Below, piece by piece: positions 16,698 through 25,011 of a stretch of 64,000 nt of DNA. Each line of letters opens with the position of its first letter. Within the stretch, counting starts at the first letter, position 1. The notes under the pieces are model-generated. The model saw nothing but the letters and a program-made list of their open reading frames with translations. It had not been told where the DNA came from and searched no databases. This DNA is from Streptomyces monomycini. GTDB taxonomy: Bacteria > Actinomycetota > Actinomycetes > Streptomycetales > Streptomycetaceae. Both the position numbers and the translations under genes were made by a program. The stretch spans positions 62,001-126,000 of the forward strand of contig NZ_JAFIQY010000022.1 of the NCBI RefSeq assembly GCF_022271435.1, written 5' to 3'.

Positions 16698-16961
16698 ATG
16701 GACTGGCGTCACCACGCGGTCTGCCGCGCAGAAGACCCTGACCTGTTCTTCCCCGTCGGCAACACAGGTCCGGCTCTGGTGCAGATCGAGGAGGCCAAGG
16801 CGGTGTGCCGCCGCTGCCCGGTCATGGAGCAGTGCCTGCAGTGGGCGCTGGAGTCCGGCCAGGACTCCGGCGTGTGGGGCGGGCTCTCGGAGGACGAGCG
16901 GCAGGCGATGAAGCGCCGTGCCACCCGCAACCGGGCCCGGAACACGAAGGCGGCGGCGTGA
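16698..16961 (+). CDS. WhiB-like iron-sulfur transcription factor
   Basis: The 87-residue protein has all WhiB features: Cys9, Cys37, Cys40 and Cys46 in the C-Xn-CxxC-x5-C arrangement that binds a 4Fe-4S cluster, the GVWGG turn at 58-62, and a basic C-terminal tail (KRRATRNRARNTKAA) that contacts DNA. WhiB-like proteins usually act with the primary sigma factor. Plasmid and phage copies can interfere with host Wbl regulation. ATG at 16698 has GGGGAGG in front; GTG at 16689 is inside that site and less likely. Its stop overlaps the next GTG start by four bases. Confidence 0.9.
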   Translation: MDWRHHAVCRAEDPDLFFPVGNTGPALVQIEEAKAVCRRCPVMEQCLQWALESGQDSGVWGGLSEDERQAMKRRATRNRARNTKAAA

Positions 16962-17059
16962 GCGAGGGCGGCATGAATGAGGAGGACCGGCAGCGCCTGG
17001 AGGACGCGTTGCGCCGGACCAACTCCGATCATGACTTCGGCCGCCGTGCTCATGGCTGA
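16958..17059 (+). CDS. Tiny hypothetical protein, 33 residues
   Basis: GTG overlaps the WhiB stop (GTGA), and its own stop lies inside the next gene. The acidic helical peptide (NEEDRQRLEDALRRTNSD) is not recognised. Start/stop overlaps on both sides support translation by coupling. Confidence 0.5.
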   Translation: MSEGGMNEEDRQRLEDALRRTNSDHDFGRRAHG

Positions 17060-17228
17060 GTCCCTGTACGACCGCTACATGCAGGCCGCGGCAGCCCACC
17101 GCGCGCACGGCGAGACCTGCACCAGGTGCTCGCCGGACGCGCGGTGCGACACCGGCCTGCGCCTGCACGAGTCGTTCACCCGGCTCCAGGACGCCTACCT
17201 CCGCTGGCAGAAACAGCAGCGGACGTGA
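17052..17228 (+). CDS. Small Cys-containing hypothetical protein, 58 residues
   Basis: ATG overlaps the previous stop by 8 bp. The peptide contains CTRCSPDARCDTG, a likely zinc-binding turn with His nearby (RAHGETC), between two helices (YDRYMQAAAAHRAH; LHESFTRLQDAYLRWQKQQ). Similar short proteins are common in Streptomyces transfer regions, but no function is known. Confidence 0.6.
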   Translation: MAESLYDRYMQAAAAHRAHGETCTRCSPDARCDTGLRLHESFTRLQDAYLRWQKQQRT

Positions 17229-17279
17229 CCGCAGGCGGGACGGGTCCCGCTCCCCCGCCGCGCCACGCTGCTCCAGCAG

Positions 17280-17304
17280 GCCGGCCGCCCGATGGGCGGC
17301 CGGC
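17280..17304 (+). terminator. Canonical hairpin terminator
   Basis: An 11-bp stem, GCCGGCCGCCC with GGGCGGCCGGC, loop GAT, followed by TCTTTCC: the most terminator-like of the spacers here. Confidence 0.75.
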
Positions 17305-17359
17305 TCTTTCCATGTCTCCAGCCCGGGAACATCCCGGGCTTCTCCCGCCAGGAGAGCTC

Positions 17360-17617
17360 ATGCCCACCACCCAGTCCGACACTGCGACGACCACCTCCGG
17401 CACGGCCCGGCGGCTTCCGAAGTCGCTGTGCACGCACACGCCGCCGTGCCCGGCCGCCGACGCCCCGGACCGCGAGGCCGCCCACGTCGTGGCCCGCCAC
17501 CCGGAGCAGGGCTGGAGCCTGCTGTGCAACGCCGTCCTGCTGTTCGAGGACACCGGCGAGCTGCTCCCCGACGGCCGCATCATCGCTCCGCACCGGCCCC
17601 TCGCGACAGCGGCCTGA
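17360..17617 (+). CDS. DUF5999 family protein
   Basis: An 85-residue protein starting at ATG after AGGAGAGC. From about residue 24 it matches the DUF5999 pattern: HTPPCPAADAPDREAA, then HPEQGWSLLCNAVLLFEDTG and ELLPDGRIIAPHRP. DUF5999 proteins are small, Actinobacteria-specific and of unknown function; the conserved Cys/His cluster suggests metal binding. The first 20 residues (Ser/Thr-rich) are extra compared with the typical short form. Confidence 0.8.
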   Translation: MPTTQSDTATTTSGTARRLPKSLCTHTPPCPAADAPDREAAHVVARHPEQGWSLLCNAVLLFEDTGELLPDGRIIAPHRPLATAA

Positions 17618-17629
17618 CGACTGCCTGAT

Positions 17630-17672
17630 CCGCCCGACCCGGCTGCTGTCGTCCAGTGGCCGGGTCGGGCGG
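17630..17672 (+). terminator. GC-rich hairpin with repeated spacer sequence
   Basis: A 14-bp stem, CCGCCCGACCCGGC with GCCGGGTCGGGCGG. The surrounding CTGCCTGATCCGCCCG ... GGGCGGTGACGG recurs after the next gene (18415-18468), so the two spacers share an origin. Confidence 0.7.
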
Positions 17673-17717
17673 TGACGGGAGCCGGACAGTCCGGCCGATC
17701 ACAACAGGGGGTTTCTC

Positions 17718-18404
17718 ATGATCTGGATCATCAGCAAGCGCCGGCACACCGTCCGTCTGCAGGCAGCCCAGGGCCGCCTGGCCCGCATCAAAAGCCAGCG
17801 CGACGACGCGGACCTGACCGCCGACGCGCTGGCCGAGGATGCCGTGCAGCGGACCGAGCGCATCGAGCAGCAGGCCAGCCGCATCGAGGAGCTGGAGCTC
17901 GCCCTGGCCGCCGCCCACCGCGCGGCCCAGCGGCTCGACACCGACCTGGACCGCGCCGCGGTCGAGATCGGCGAACTGCGCCGCATCCGCGTCCTGCTGG
18001 AGGGCGCGCTCGGCCACTACATCGACGCCGCCGAGCAGCCCGTGCACATCCTGGTGCGCGACAGCCGGCTGCACAGCATCCACCGCTCGAAGAAGGCCGC
18101 CGGGCAGGCCGTACGCCAGGCCGACCCCAGCGTGCCGGACCTGATGACGTGGACCTCGCGGCCGGGAGCCGACCCGGCCACCGGCTGGTGGCACGCGGCA
18201 CCTGCTCTGCCGCCGTTGCCGGTGCCGCCGCAGGCCGCGGCGATCGAGGCGTACTACCGGGCCCTGGAGGCCCGCAGGCCCGCCGTGTTGCCGTCGGCGG
18301 CGGCCGGCGGACACGACAGCGGCGGTCCGGGCCAGCGCGTTGCGGCCCGTGACGTCGAGGCCGCGGATGCGGCGGTGTTTGCGCGGTCGCTCCCCACGGC
18401 CTGA
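17718..18404 (+). CDS. Coiled-coil hypothetical protein
   Basis: The 228-residue protein starts at ATG after GGGGG. Residues about 10-100 form a long coiled coil (IEQQASRIEELELALAAAHRA; LDTDLDRAAVEIGELRRI). The second half is Pro/Ala-rich with VHILVRDSRLHSIHR and a terminal helix. There is no membrane segment. It lies just before the DUF2637-like gene, so it may be a structural partner of the transfer machinery; that is inference from position. Confidence 0.65.
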   Translation: MIWIISKRRHTVRLQAAQGRLARIKSQRDDADLTADALAEDAVQRTERIEQQASRIEELELALAAAHRAAQRLDTDLDRAAVEIGELRRIRVLLEGALGHYIDAAEQPVHILVRDSRLHSIHRSKKAAGQAVRQADPSVPDLMTWTSRPGADPATGWWHAAPALPPLPVPPQAAAIEAYYRALEARRPAVLPSAAAGGHDSGGPGQRVAARDVEAADAAVFARSLPTA

Positions 18405-18692
18405 CTGTCGGCTGCCTGATCCGCCCGGCCCGACCGCTGAACGACGGCGGTCGGTGCGGGCGGTGACGGGGAGCTGGACAGCCCGGCCGCCGTCGCCTGG
18501 CTGCGCCAGCACCTCGCGCAGGACAGCAGCACGCTGCCCGCCCTGCGCTGACCACCTGCTCCACACAGACGGCCCTCCGAGTCCCCGGCATTCAAGCTGC
18601 CGGGGCCCCGGAGGACCTGGTGACGACATTACCCACCGCCGCAGATCCACGGTGCCCCTTCTCGGCGGCGCCCGGAAGAGAGAGGACAATCC

Positions 18693-20897
18693 GTGGCCAC
18701 CAAGCCCGCCGCACGCCGCCGGCGCCCCGCGGCGAACCCGAAGCCCCGCAACGGGCGCGCCAAGGCACCGGCGACGCCGGTCTCCGTTCCCGCCCAGGCC
18801 GCCGCCCCCAATGAGACGGTGCCGCCGGTGCACCCGGAGGCCGACCTGGTCCTGGCCGATGCCGCCGACCGGGCCGCCGACGTCATCGACCTCGCGCGTG
18901 AGGAGGCCGCCGTCCTCCAGGCGGAAGCCGAGAGTGCGGCCGCGCGTACGGTCGCCGACACGCACGAGCAGGTCACCGTGCTGATGTCCGAGGCGCAGAC
19001 CCGCGCCGCGGGCATCACCGACGATGCAGGCCAGGAGGCCACCGCGCACCGCGCGGCGGCGAAGAAGGACCTGGAGGCGGCGCGCGGTGAAGCCGACCGG
19101 CTCCTGACGGAGGCCCGTGACCGGGCCAAGGCTCTGGTGACGGAGGCCCGAGCGCAGGTCGCCGACCTCACCGAGCTGGCCGTCGCCGACCGCGAAGCGA
19201 CCGGCAAGGCGGTTGCCGAGCTGCGCCGCCTGGCGGAGGCCGACCTCACCGAGATCAGCACCCTGGTCGACCAGCGCCGCATCGAGGCCGGCCAGATCCT
19301 CGCCCGCGCCCAGGAGCAGGCCGACGCCCTGGTGGCTGCGGCGCAGCGGGAGGTCGACCAGGCCCGCGAGCGGTTCGCTCAGCTCGCGGCGACGGCGGCC
19401 GAGCAGTACGACGGCCGCCGGGCGGAGGCGGAGGCGCTGTACGCGGACGCGGTCAGGGCCGCCGACGAACGGCGCCGCGAGGCCGACGACCGCGTCGCCG
19501 CCGCGCACACCGAGGCGGAGGCCGCCCGCACCGAGCTGCGCGAGAAGCTGCGCGCGCTCACCGACCAGTTCGACGCGGAGGCCGTTGCCAGGCGCAAGGC
19601 TCTCACCGACGAACTCGCCGGGCTCCAGGCCGCCTGCGACAAGCAGCGCGAGCGGCTGCGGGAGGAAGCCAAGACCGTCGCGGTGCAGCTGCGCGAGACC
19701 GCCCGGAAGGAAGCGAGCCGCATCACCACCGAGGCGGAGCGCAAGGCGAAGGCCGTCACCGAGCGGGCGAAGGCCGATGAGGCCCGTGCCCGTCGGCTGC
19801 TCGATGAGGCCCGCGAGGCGAAGAAGTCCGCCTCCCGCTGGAACGGCTGGCAGCAGAACGTCAGCCGCAAGGCGTGGAAGACGGCCCCGTGGATCGCGCT
19901 CGCCGCCGGCGTCGGGCTCGCCGCGTCTGGCGAGTACGAGCTGGCCCGCATGGTCGGCATCAACCAGTACGTCGCCCCGCTGCTGCCGGTCAGCATCGAC
20001 GTCTACTGCGTCACCGCGTTCCGGGCCAAGAAGGACATCCCGTACGCGTTGCTGCTGATGGCGTCGGCGAACGTGACCTACCACCTGTCCGAGCAGGCGC
20101 ACCTCGTCCAGGACGGTCAGTCGGCTCCCTGGCAGCTGACGACGTTCGTGGTGCTGATCTTCGTGGCGGTCATCTGGCGCGTCCACACGCTCATGCACGG
20201 CGACGGTACGGACGGCCACGGCAGCAAGGCCGCTGCGGTCGTCCGTACCGGTACGGACGGTGGAAACGGAATGCCCGCCCGTACAGGTACGCACCGGCGT
20301 ACCGACGCGACGGACGCTGCGTCGTCCGGCCGTACAGAGGGCGCGAGCCACGACCTGTACGCCGCGCACAACGCGGTTCGCACCGACGGCACGGGCGCCG
20401 GATGGGACGGTACGGACCCTGTACGCCCCGCCGCGCACCCGCCGCACGGCGGCGAGGCCGAAGCGGCGGTGACCAGGGCATACAGCGCCCGTACAGGCGG
20501 CGTACACACCCCCTCCGAGGGTGCGGCGCGTACAGGTACGGCGACTGTCGGGCGTACCGGGACGGCCAGTGCGGCCGCACAGGGACGCACCGGCGCCATC
20601 AGCGTCCGTACACAGTCCGGCGGCGAGCGCGTCCCGGGTGCCCGTACAGGTACGACAGCCGCATCGCCTTCTGCAACCGGAACGTGCAGTACGGGGGGCA
20701 CGGACCGTCCCGGTACGCCTGTACGGACGGACGAAGAACTCCTGCCGCTCGTACAGAACCTCCCCCGCGGCGAGGACGGGTTCGTGACCCTCTACCAGGC
20801 CCGAACCAAGCTCTCCGTCAACAACGACCGCGCGGTGCGCCTGCTCTCCAAGGCCGGCCTGCTGCGCCCCGAGGACGCGGACAAGCACCTGGCCTGA
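18693..20897 (+). CDS. Coiled-coil membrane protein with DUF2637/SpdB-like segment and winged-helix tail
   Basis: The 734-residue product (GTG start, AGAGAGGA upstream) has four parts. Residues 1-50 are basic. About 55-390 are an almost continuous Ala/Glu/Arg coiled coil. About 395-500 hold several membrane segments (WIALAAGVGLAASGEYELA; YVAPLLPVSIDVYCVTAF; TTFVVLIFVAVIWRV) in the style of DUF2637 proteins, which accompany Streptomyces plasmid spread genes. A long Arg/Thr/Gly repeat region follows, and the last 60 residues (LPLVQNLPRG...NNDRAVRLLSKAGLL) resemble a winged helix. It could anchor or position plasmid DNA at the membrane during intramycelial transfer. The repeat region is GTAC-rich at the DNA level. 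Confidence 0.75.
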   Translation: MATKPAARRRRPAANPKPRNGRAKAPATPVSVPAQAAAPNETVPPVHPEADLVLADAADRAADVIDLAREEAAVLQAEAESAAARTVADTHEQVTVLMSEAQTRAAGITDDAGQEATAHRAAAKKDLEAARGEADRLLTEARDRAKALVTEARAQVADLTELAVADREATGKAVAELRRLAEADLTEISTLVDQRRIEAGQILARAQEQADALVAAAQREVDQARERFAQLAATAAEQYDGRRAEAEALYADAVRAADERRREADDRVAAAHTEAEAARTELREKLRALTDQFDAEAVARRKALTDELAGLQAACDKQRERLREEAKTVAVQLRETARKEASRITTEAERKAKAVTERAKADEARARRLLDEAREAKKSASRWNGWQQNVSRKAWKTAPWIALAAGVGLAASGEYELARMVGINQYVAPLLPVSIDVYCVTAFRAKKDIPYALLLMASANVTYHLSEQAHLVQDGQSAPWQLTTFVVLIFVAVIWRVHTLMHGDGTDGHGSKAAAVVRTGTDGGNGMPARTGTHRRTDATDAASSGRTEGASHDLYAAHNAVRTDGTGAGWDGTDPVRPAAHPPHGGEAEAAVTRAYSARTGGVHTPSEGAARTGTATVGRTGTASAAAQGRTGAISVRTQSGGERVPGARTGTTAASPSATGTCSTGGTDRPGTPVRTDEELLPLVQNLPRGEDGFVTLYQARTKLSVNNDRAVRLLSKAGLLRPEDADKHLA
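20217..20760 (+). repeat. GTAC-rich internal repeat region encoding Arg-Thr-Gly-Thr motifs
   Basis: Within the preceding gene, CGTACAGGTACG-like units recur near 20280, 20528 and 20643, with many shorter CGTAC or GTACGG copies. The protein reads as spaced RTGT repeats. The palindromic DNA unit may be a by-product of the peptide repeat or a protein-binding array. Confidence 0.6.
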
Positions 20898-20922
20898 TCC
20901 ACCGTCCGGCACACACCAGTGA

Positions 20923-20951
20923 GGGCCAGCCCATCGGAAGTGGGCTGGCCC
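20923..20951 (+). terminator. GC-rich hairpin
   Basis: An 11-bp stem, GGGCCAGCCCA with TGGGCTGGCCC, loop TCGGAAG, 25 bp after the gene. Confidence 0.7.
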
Positions 20952-21019
20952 CCGCTGCGACTGCCGGAAGCAGTCCACAGCCCCCCGAGTACAGCAGATC
21001 CGACCCCGCGGAGGCCCCA

Positions 21020-21544
21020 GTGAGCACCGACAAACCCGAGAAGCAGCCTCTCACCGACGAGGAGGGGAGGCCGTTCTTCGACGACCCGAGGGCGGCGCTG
21101 CGCCAGATCGCGCAGAATCCCGCCGCGTACGCCCGCTACGTGGCGGACTTCCACCGGGTCGTGCTGGACATGCAGGCCAAGCTGGAAGTCCTTGAGCACG
21201 AGACCCGTGTGCACTGCCGCGGCACCCGGGTGGAGGGCGACAAGAGGGGCCAGGCCTTTCTGCGGTCTTTTCCGGTGGAAAAGTCGCTGCACGACGTCAT
21301 CAGGAACCTCAAGAAGGCCGTCTCCGGACTGGAAAAGAGCGCCCATCGGCGCCACGCCCACGACGAGAAGGTGAAGGAAGTCAGGAAACAGCGGAAAGAA
21401 AAGATCCAGATCAAACAGCGGAAGCAGAACCCGCAGATTCAGACCGCTCCGCAGAATCCGCCGCAGCAGGGCGCGCAGGGCTCGGATATGGGATATGGTG
21501 GTCCCACGTCGATTTATGACCTGCCTCGCAGGGAGTCGGCGTGA
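21020..21544 (+). CDS. Hypothetical charged helical protein
   Basis: The 174-residue protein starts at GTG with GGAGG in front. It begins with a short acidic region (DEEGRPFFDDPRAALRQIAQNPAAYARYV), continues as long amphipathic helices (DMQAKLEVLEHETRVH; LHDVIRNLKKAVSGLE) and ends with a very basic Lys/Arg/Gln tract (KVKEVRKQRKEKIQIKQRK) that could bind nucleic acid. Its stop overlaps the GTG of the following gene. No family identified. Confidence 0.65.
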   Translation: MSTDKPEKQPLTDEEGRPFFDDPRAALRQIAQNPAAYARYVADFHRVVLDMQAKLEVLEHETRVHCRGTRVEGDKRGQAFLRSFPVEKSLHDVIRNLKKAVSGLEKSAHRRHAHDEKVKEVRKQRKEKIQIKQRKQNPQIQTAPQNPPQQGAQGSDMGYGGPTSIYDLPRRESA

Positions 21545-21777
21545 GCGCCGGTCGCCCGCTCACGAAAGCCGAGCGGAAGAAATACAACCGTGCAAAACAC
21601 GAGCAGAAGATCAGAGAGGATCTGATCGCCCGGCACGGCACCGACCTCGGCACCTTTTATTACTGGCTCCGGTTCATGCATATCCGGGGCACCCAGGCCC
21701 ACCGCGGCGGAGACACGGACTTCATCCGTGACGTCGCGCTCGCCCTGGAGAACGTCCACCGCCGCCACGCCGGCTAG
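21541..21777 (+). CDS. Small basic hypothetical protein, 78 residues
   Basis: GTG overlaps the previous stop (GTGA). A Lys/Arg-rich N-terminus (TKAERKKYNRAKHEQKIRED) is followed by hydrophobic-aromatic sequence (TFYYWLRFMHIRG) and a helix. Translational coupling and similar composition suggest that it works with the preceding basic protein. Function unknown. Confidence 0.6.
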   Translation: MSAGRPLTKAERKKYNRAKHEQKIREDLIARHGTDLGTFYYWLRFMHIRGTQAHRGGDTDFIRDVALALENVHRRHAG

Positions 21778-21927
21778 CACTCCGCGTCCCGTACGAAGGG
21801 CCGTCTCCGATCGCCGGGGCGGCCCTTCGGCGGTCCCAACGCGTGCCGCGCGTGGCGCGTGGCGCGCGTGTCGCGCACGCGCGTACGCGAGGCCGCTGAC
21901 GGCTGTCAAGCTCTGGAGGAGGGTTGC

Positions 21928-24507
21928 ATGTCCGACGACACCGACAACAACGTGGTCCATCTCCCCACCCGGGACCGCAATTCCGGCACCATGCCGGAAG
22001 CACCCGATGCCGGGGGGCTTTTCTATTCCGAACCGCCCGACAGTAACGGCTCTGCGGAGCCTGTGGAGGGCGGCGCAGCGGGCCACCCGCCCATTCGCGC
22101 GCCGATGTCCCCGGAATCGGCTCTGCGGGAAACGGGAATGCCCAGTCCCGAGGAGTACGAGGAAGGCGAATACGAGGAGGAGGGTGAATATGTCCAGCCT
22201 CGTTCTCTTGCTGACCGGCTCGGCGACTGGCTCGAATACCGGATCGCGGTGGGCCGGGCCCGTCTGGAGGAAGAAGCGCCGTACCGCGAGGCAGAAATAG
22301 CGCGGAAAGTCGCCCTGCTGGAAGGGGAGGCTGCCAGGAAGAACGGGCTGCTGGATGCGCAGAACAAATTGCGTGAGGCTCGTTTCAAGGCGCAGGCTGA
22401 CCGGGCGGGTGCTCAGGGCAAGTCGGATGCGGCCGCCGCGAAGGCGAGCCGGTCCGCTGCCGGGATGGGCGCCGACAAGGGCGGCCGGGGCAAGACGTCG
22501 TCCGGCTCCGGCGGCGGCTCCGGTTCCGGCCGGGGCTCCGGCGGCCGCGGCCCGGGGGCCAACAGCTCCGGTTCCGGGGCGGGTTCCGGCGGCAAGGGGC
22601 CCGGCCGCTCCGGCAGTGGTACGGGCACTGGCGGCGGTAAGGGCTCCGACCGTTCGGCCGGCGGTCGGGACCAGGGCGGCAAAGGCAAGGACTCCCCCGG
22701 CCGCGGTTCCGGGGCGGGCGGCGCGTCCGGCGGCGCCGGGAAGGGCTCTGATCGCTCCGCTGGCGGCCGTAACCGCCCTGGTGGGGGCAAGGAGTCGTCC
22801 GGCGGTTCCAAGGGCCGCCAGAACGGCTCTGGAAGTTCCGGCAGTTCAGGCAGGGGCGGTTCGAGTGGGAGCGGCAAAGGCGGTTCGAAGAACAACGGGG
22901 GTGATAAGGGCGGCGGGAGGGCAGACGGCAGCAAGGGCGGCAGGAACGACGGCTCCGGCAAGGGGCCAGGCAGCGCGGCCGCGGAACGCTCTCCGGGACG
23001 TCAGCAGCGGGCCGCCGACCGCCAGGCCGCGCGACAGCAGCGGCGTGCCGCCGACCAGGCCGCCAAACTGGACGACCGCTCCAAGGACCGCGATCAGGCC
23101 CGCGCCCGCAGGCAGGCCGCGTGGGAGGAACGCCGGGCGAAGAAGGCCGAGCGTGACGCCGCGCGGAAGACGAAGAAGCAGCAGGCCGCGGGCGCCGGCC
23201 GTACGACGCTGGGCGCGGCGCTGGCGGAGGAGGCGCAGCGGCGCTGGGACCAGCGCCGCGCCGCCGGCCAGGACAAGCCCGGTAAGGACGGCAGCAAGGC
23301 GAAGGACGCCTCCGGAGGCCGGAAGGTCGATCTGACCAAGGGCAAGAAGGGCCCGGGCGGCACGTCGGAGAACAAGCCTGGCGCCGGCGGGGCCGGCAAG
23401 GAGGACGGCTCCGGTGCCCCGAAAGTCGACCTGACCAAAGCTCCGAAGGACAAGGGCGCAGACGGCAAGGCGCCCGGCAAAGGGCCGAAGGACCAGCCCG
23501 AGCCCAAGGACGGGCCCAAGAACAAGCCCGAGGACAACAAGGGCAAGGACGAGAAGGCTCCTGACGGTGGCGGCACCGACAAGGACGGCGCTGAGCCGCA
23601 GGACAACGCCCCGAAAGACAGTTCCAAGGCCCGGAAGTCCCACAAACGCAAGCGACGGAGGCGCAAGTCGGATGCCGGTGCGTCGGGCCCGAAGGGCGCC
23701 ACACCGGACGACGCCCCGTACGGCGACCCCTACGACAACCCGTACGACGGCCCGTACGACGGCGCGGCACAGGGAAGCCGGTGGGACGCCTTCTTCACGG
23801 ACTTCGGCTCGTCCTTCACGGACTGGTTCGGCCGGAAGCACGAGCCGAATGGCCCCACCGAACCGCCCGAGGAGCCGGGACCGGCCCTGCGGCCCGAGGA
23901 CCTCGGCGTCAACGTCGACCGTCCCGACCGGCCGGTGCAGTCCTCGCAGCCGTTCCCGTCCCAGGACGAGGAGGACATTCCGGATGCGGAGATCGTGCCG
24001 CCCCGGGCCCTGGGTCCCGCTCCGGAGCCGCACTTCGCGCGGCCCGGCACCACCCGTCCCACCTCCGAGGAGGAGAACTCCGTGACCGCAGAGGTCAAGA
24101 CCGCGTCGGGCCAGGGCGGCCTGGCCGCACAGCACCGCACCAACATCACCTTCGGTGAGTACCTGGTGGACATCGCGAACATCGCGCTCGCTGCCGGCTG
24201 CGACAAGGAGCGGGCCGAGCAGCTGGCCGACGCCCTGGCCAAGGTCGCCGACGCCCTGCGGGAGATGGCCGCCGACCTGGTCGGTGACCACAGCATCTCC
24301 ACCCGGGTCACCAACTTGATCGCGGACCTCGCCGACGCCGCCGGGCGCATGAAGGCACAGGCCGAGCGGTGTGCCGCCGAGTGCGAGGTCGCGGCCGAGG
24401 CCGCCAAGCTCGCGGCCGTCTCGGTCGCCCGGGTCTACGGCGAGGACATGCAGGAGGTCGAGGACAAGGGCCTGCAGTACGCCTCGGCCGCCGTTCACCA
24501 CGACTGA
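21928..24507 (+). CDS. Long Gly/Ser/Lys-rich disordered protein of the transfer region
   Basis: GGAGGAGGG precedes ATG. The 859-residue product has an acidic N-terminus (about 1-90, with EEYEEGEYEEEGEY), a helical stretch, then about 400 residues of Gly/Ser/Lys-rich low complexity interrupted by a basic coiled coil (near 355-430) and two copies of KVDLTK. A Pro/Asp segment leads to a folded C-terminal helical domain (about 735-859; FGEYLVDIANIALAAGCDKERAEQL). The domain and its coupling to the next gene, 14 bp away, suggest a transfer-complex protein. The disordered centre could be a spacer, a condensate-forming or a DNA-coating region. The length is exceptional for this operon. Confidence 0.7.
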   Translation: MSDDTDNNVVHLPTRDRNSGTMPEAPDAGGLFYSEPPDSNGSAEPVEGGAAGHPPIRAPMSPESALRETGMPSPEEYEEGEYEEEGEYVQPRSLADRLGDWLEYRIAVGRARLEEEAPYREAEIARKVALLEGEAARKNGLLDAQNKLREARFKAQADRAGAQGKSDAAAAKASRSAAGMGADKGGRGKTSSGSGGGSGSGRGSGGRGPGANSSGSGAGSGGKGPGRSGSGTGTGGGKGSDRSAGGRDQGGKGKDSPGRGSGAGGASGGAGKGSDRSAGGRNRPGGGKESSGGSKGRQNGSGSSGSSGRGGSSGSGKGGSKNNGGDKGGGRADGSKGGRNDGSGKGPGSAAAERSPGRQQRAADRQAARQQRRAADQAAKLDDRSKDRDQARARRQAAWEERRAKKAERDAARKTKKQQAAGAGRTTLGAALAEEAQRRWDQRRAAGQDKPGKDGSKAKDASGGRKVDLTKGKKGPGGTSENKPGAGGAGKEDGSGAPKVDLTKAPKDKGADGKAPGKGPKDQPEPKDGPKNKPEDNKGKDEKAPDGGGTDKDGAEPQDNAPKDSSKARKSHKRKRRRRKSDAGASGPKGATPDDAPYGDPYDNPYDGPYDGAAQGSRWDAFFTDFGSSFTDWFGRKHEPNGPTEPPEEPGPALRPEDLGVNVDRPDRPVQSSQPFPSQDEEDIPDAEIVPPRALGPAPEPHFARPGTTRPTSEEENSVTAEVKTASGQGGLAAQHRTNITFGEYLVDIANIALAAGCDKERAEQLADALAKVADALREMAADLVGDHSISTRVTNLIADLADAAGRMKAQAERCAAECEVAAEAAKLAAVSVARVYGEDMQEVEDKGLQYASAAVHHD

Positions 24508-24521
24508 CGAGGAAACTGCTG

Positions 24522-24935
24522 ATGAGTGAGCTCGAACCCCGCCGGGCCGGCGCAGCCGCCCCGGCGGACGGCGACAACCGGTACAAGTCCGTCCAGCGCA
24601 AACTCAAGACCCTCCGCCAGGCGATGGACCAGGCCGAGACGGAACTCGCGGCGCTGGTGCGCAGTATGCGCGCGAACGCCACCCGCACCGAGAAGCTGGC
24701 CGGGCACATCGCCCATGCCGAACTCGACCACAAGTTCGTCGAGCTGACGAACCAGGTGGCCGTCGCCCTGGGCGGCGCCGCCGTCGAGGTCCGCACCCTG
24801 CACGAAACCGCGCAGGAAGTCTCCGGCCTGGCCTACGACGCGCAGCACACGCACGCGCGGCTGTACGAGGGCCTGGACGACATCCGCTCCAACCGTAAGG
24901 AGCGCACCCCCAAGCCGGGCTTCTTCGCCCACTGA
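24522..24935 (+). CDS. TraB-associated conjugal transfer protein (small helical)
   Basis: The 137-residue protein begins at ATG after GAGGAAA. It is an all-helical charged protein (NRYKSVQRKLKTLRQAMDQAETELAALVRSMRANATRTE; ELTNQVAVALGGAAVEVRTLHETAQEV) ending RKERTPKPGFF. Proteins of this shape are found directly before plasmid FtsK-like pumps in Streptomyces and are often labelled conjugal transfer proteins. Here the pump gene follows after a hairpin, which supports a role in the same machinery. The precise activity is unknown. Confidence 0.65.
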   Translation: MSELEPRRAGAAAPADGDNRYKSVQRKLKTLRQAMDQAETELAALVRSMRANATRTEKLAGHIAHAELDHKFVELTNQVAVALGGAAVEVRTLHETAQEVSGLAYDAQHTHARLYEGLDDIRSNRKERTPKPGFFAH

Positions 24936-24955
24936 ACCCCTCCCCCACCCAGCGC

Positions 24956-24986
24956 GGGGCGGCCCGCCGGCATGGCGGGCCGCCCC
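24956..24986 (+). terminator. GC-rich hairpin
   Basis: A 13-bp stem, GGGGCGGCCCGCC with GGCGGGCCGCCCC, loop GGCAT, in front of the pump gene. Confidence 0.7.
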
Positions 24987-25011
24987 ACGCGTTCGTCCCG
25001 AAGGAGAAGCC

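Noticed and set aside
17580..20978. An 1132-codon minus-strand frame across the coiled-coil genes
   Set aside because: It crosses several well-supported plus-strand genes and their hairpins and has no recognisable domain; antisense shadow.
21267..21283. CTTTTCC-GGT-GGAAAAG resembling a parS-like site
   Set aside because: The outer G/C pair of GTTTCC/GGAAAC is replaced; it is a single imperfect copy within a gene.
22385..24501. Long alternative frames opposite the Gly/Ser-rich gene
   Set aside because: The plus-strand frame has a good ribosome site and a folded C-terminal domain; the others are Pro/Arg-rich artefacts.
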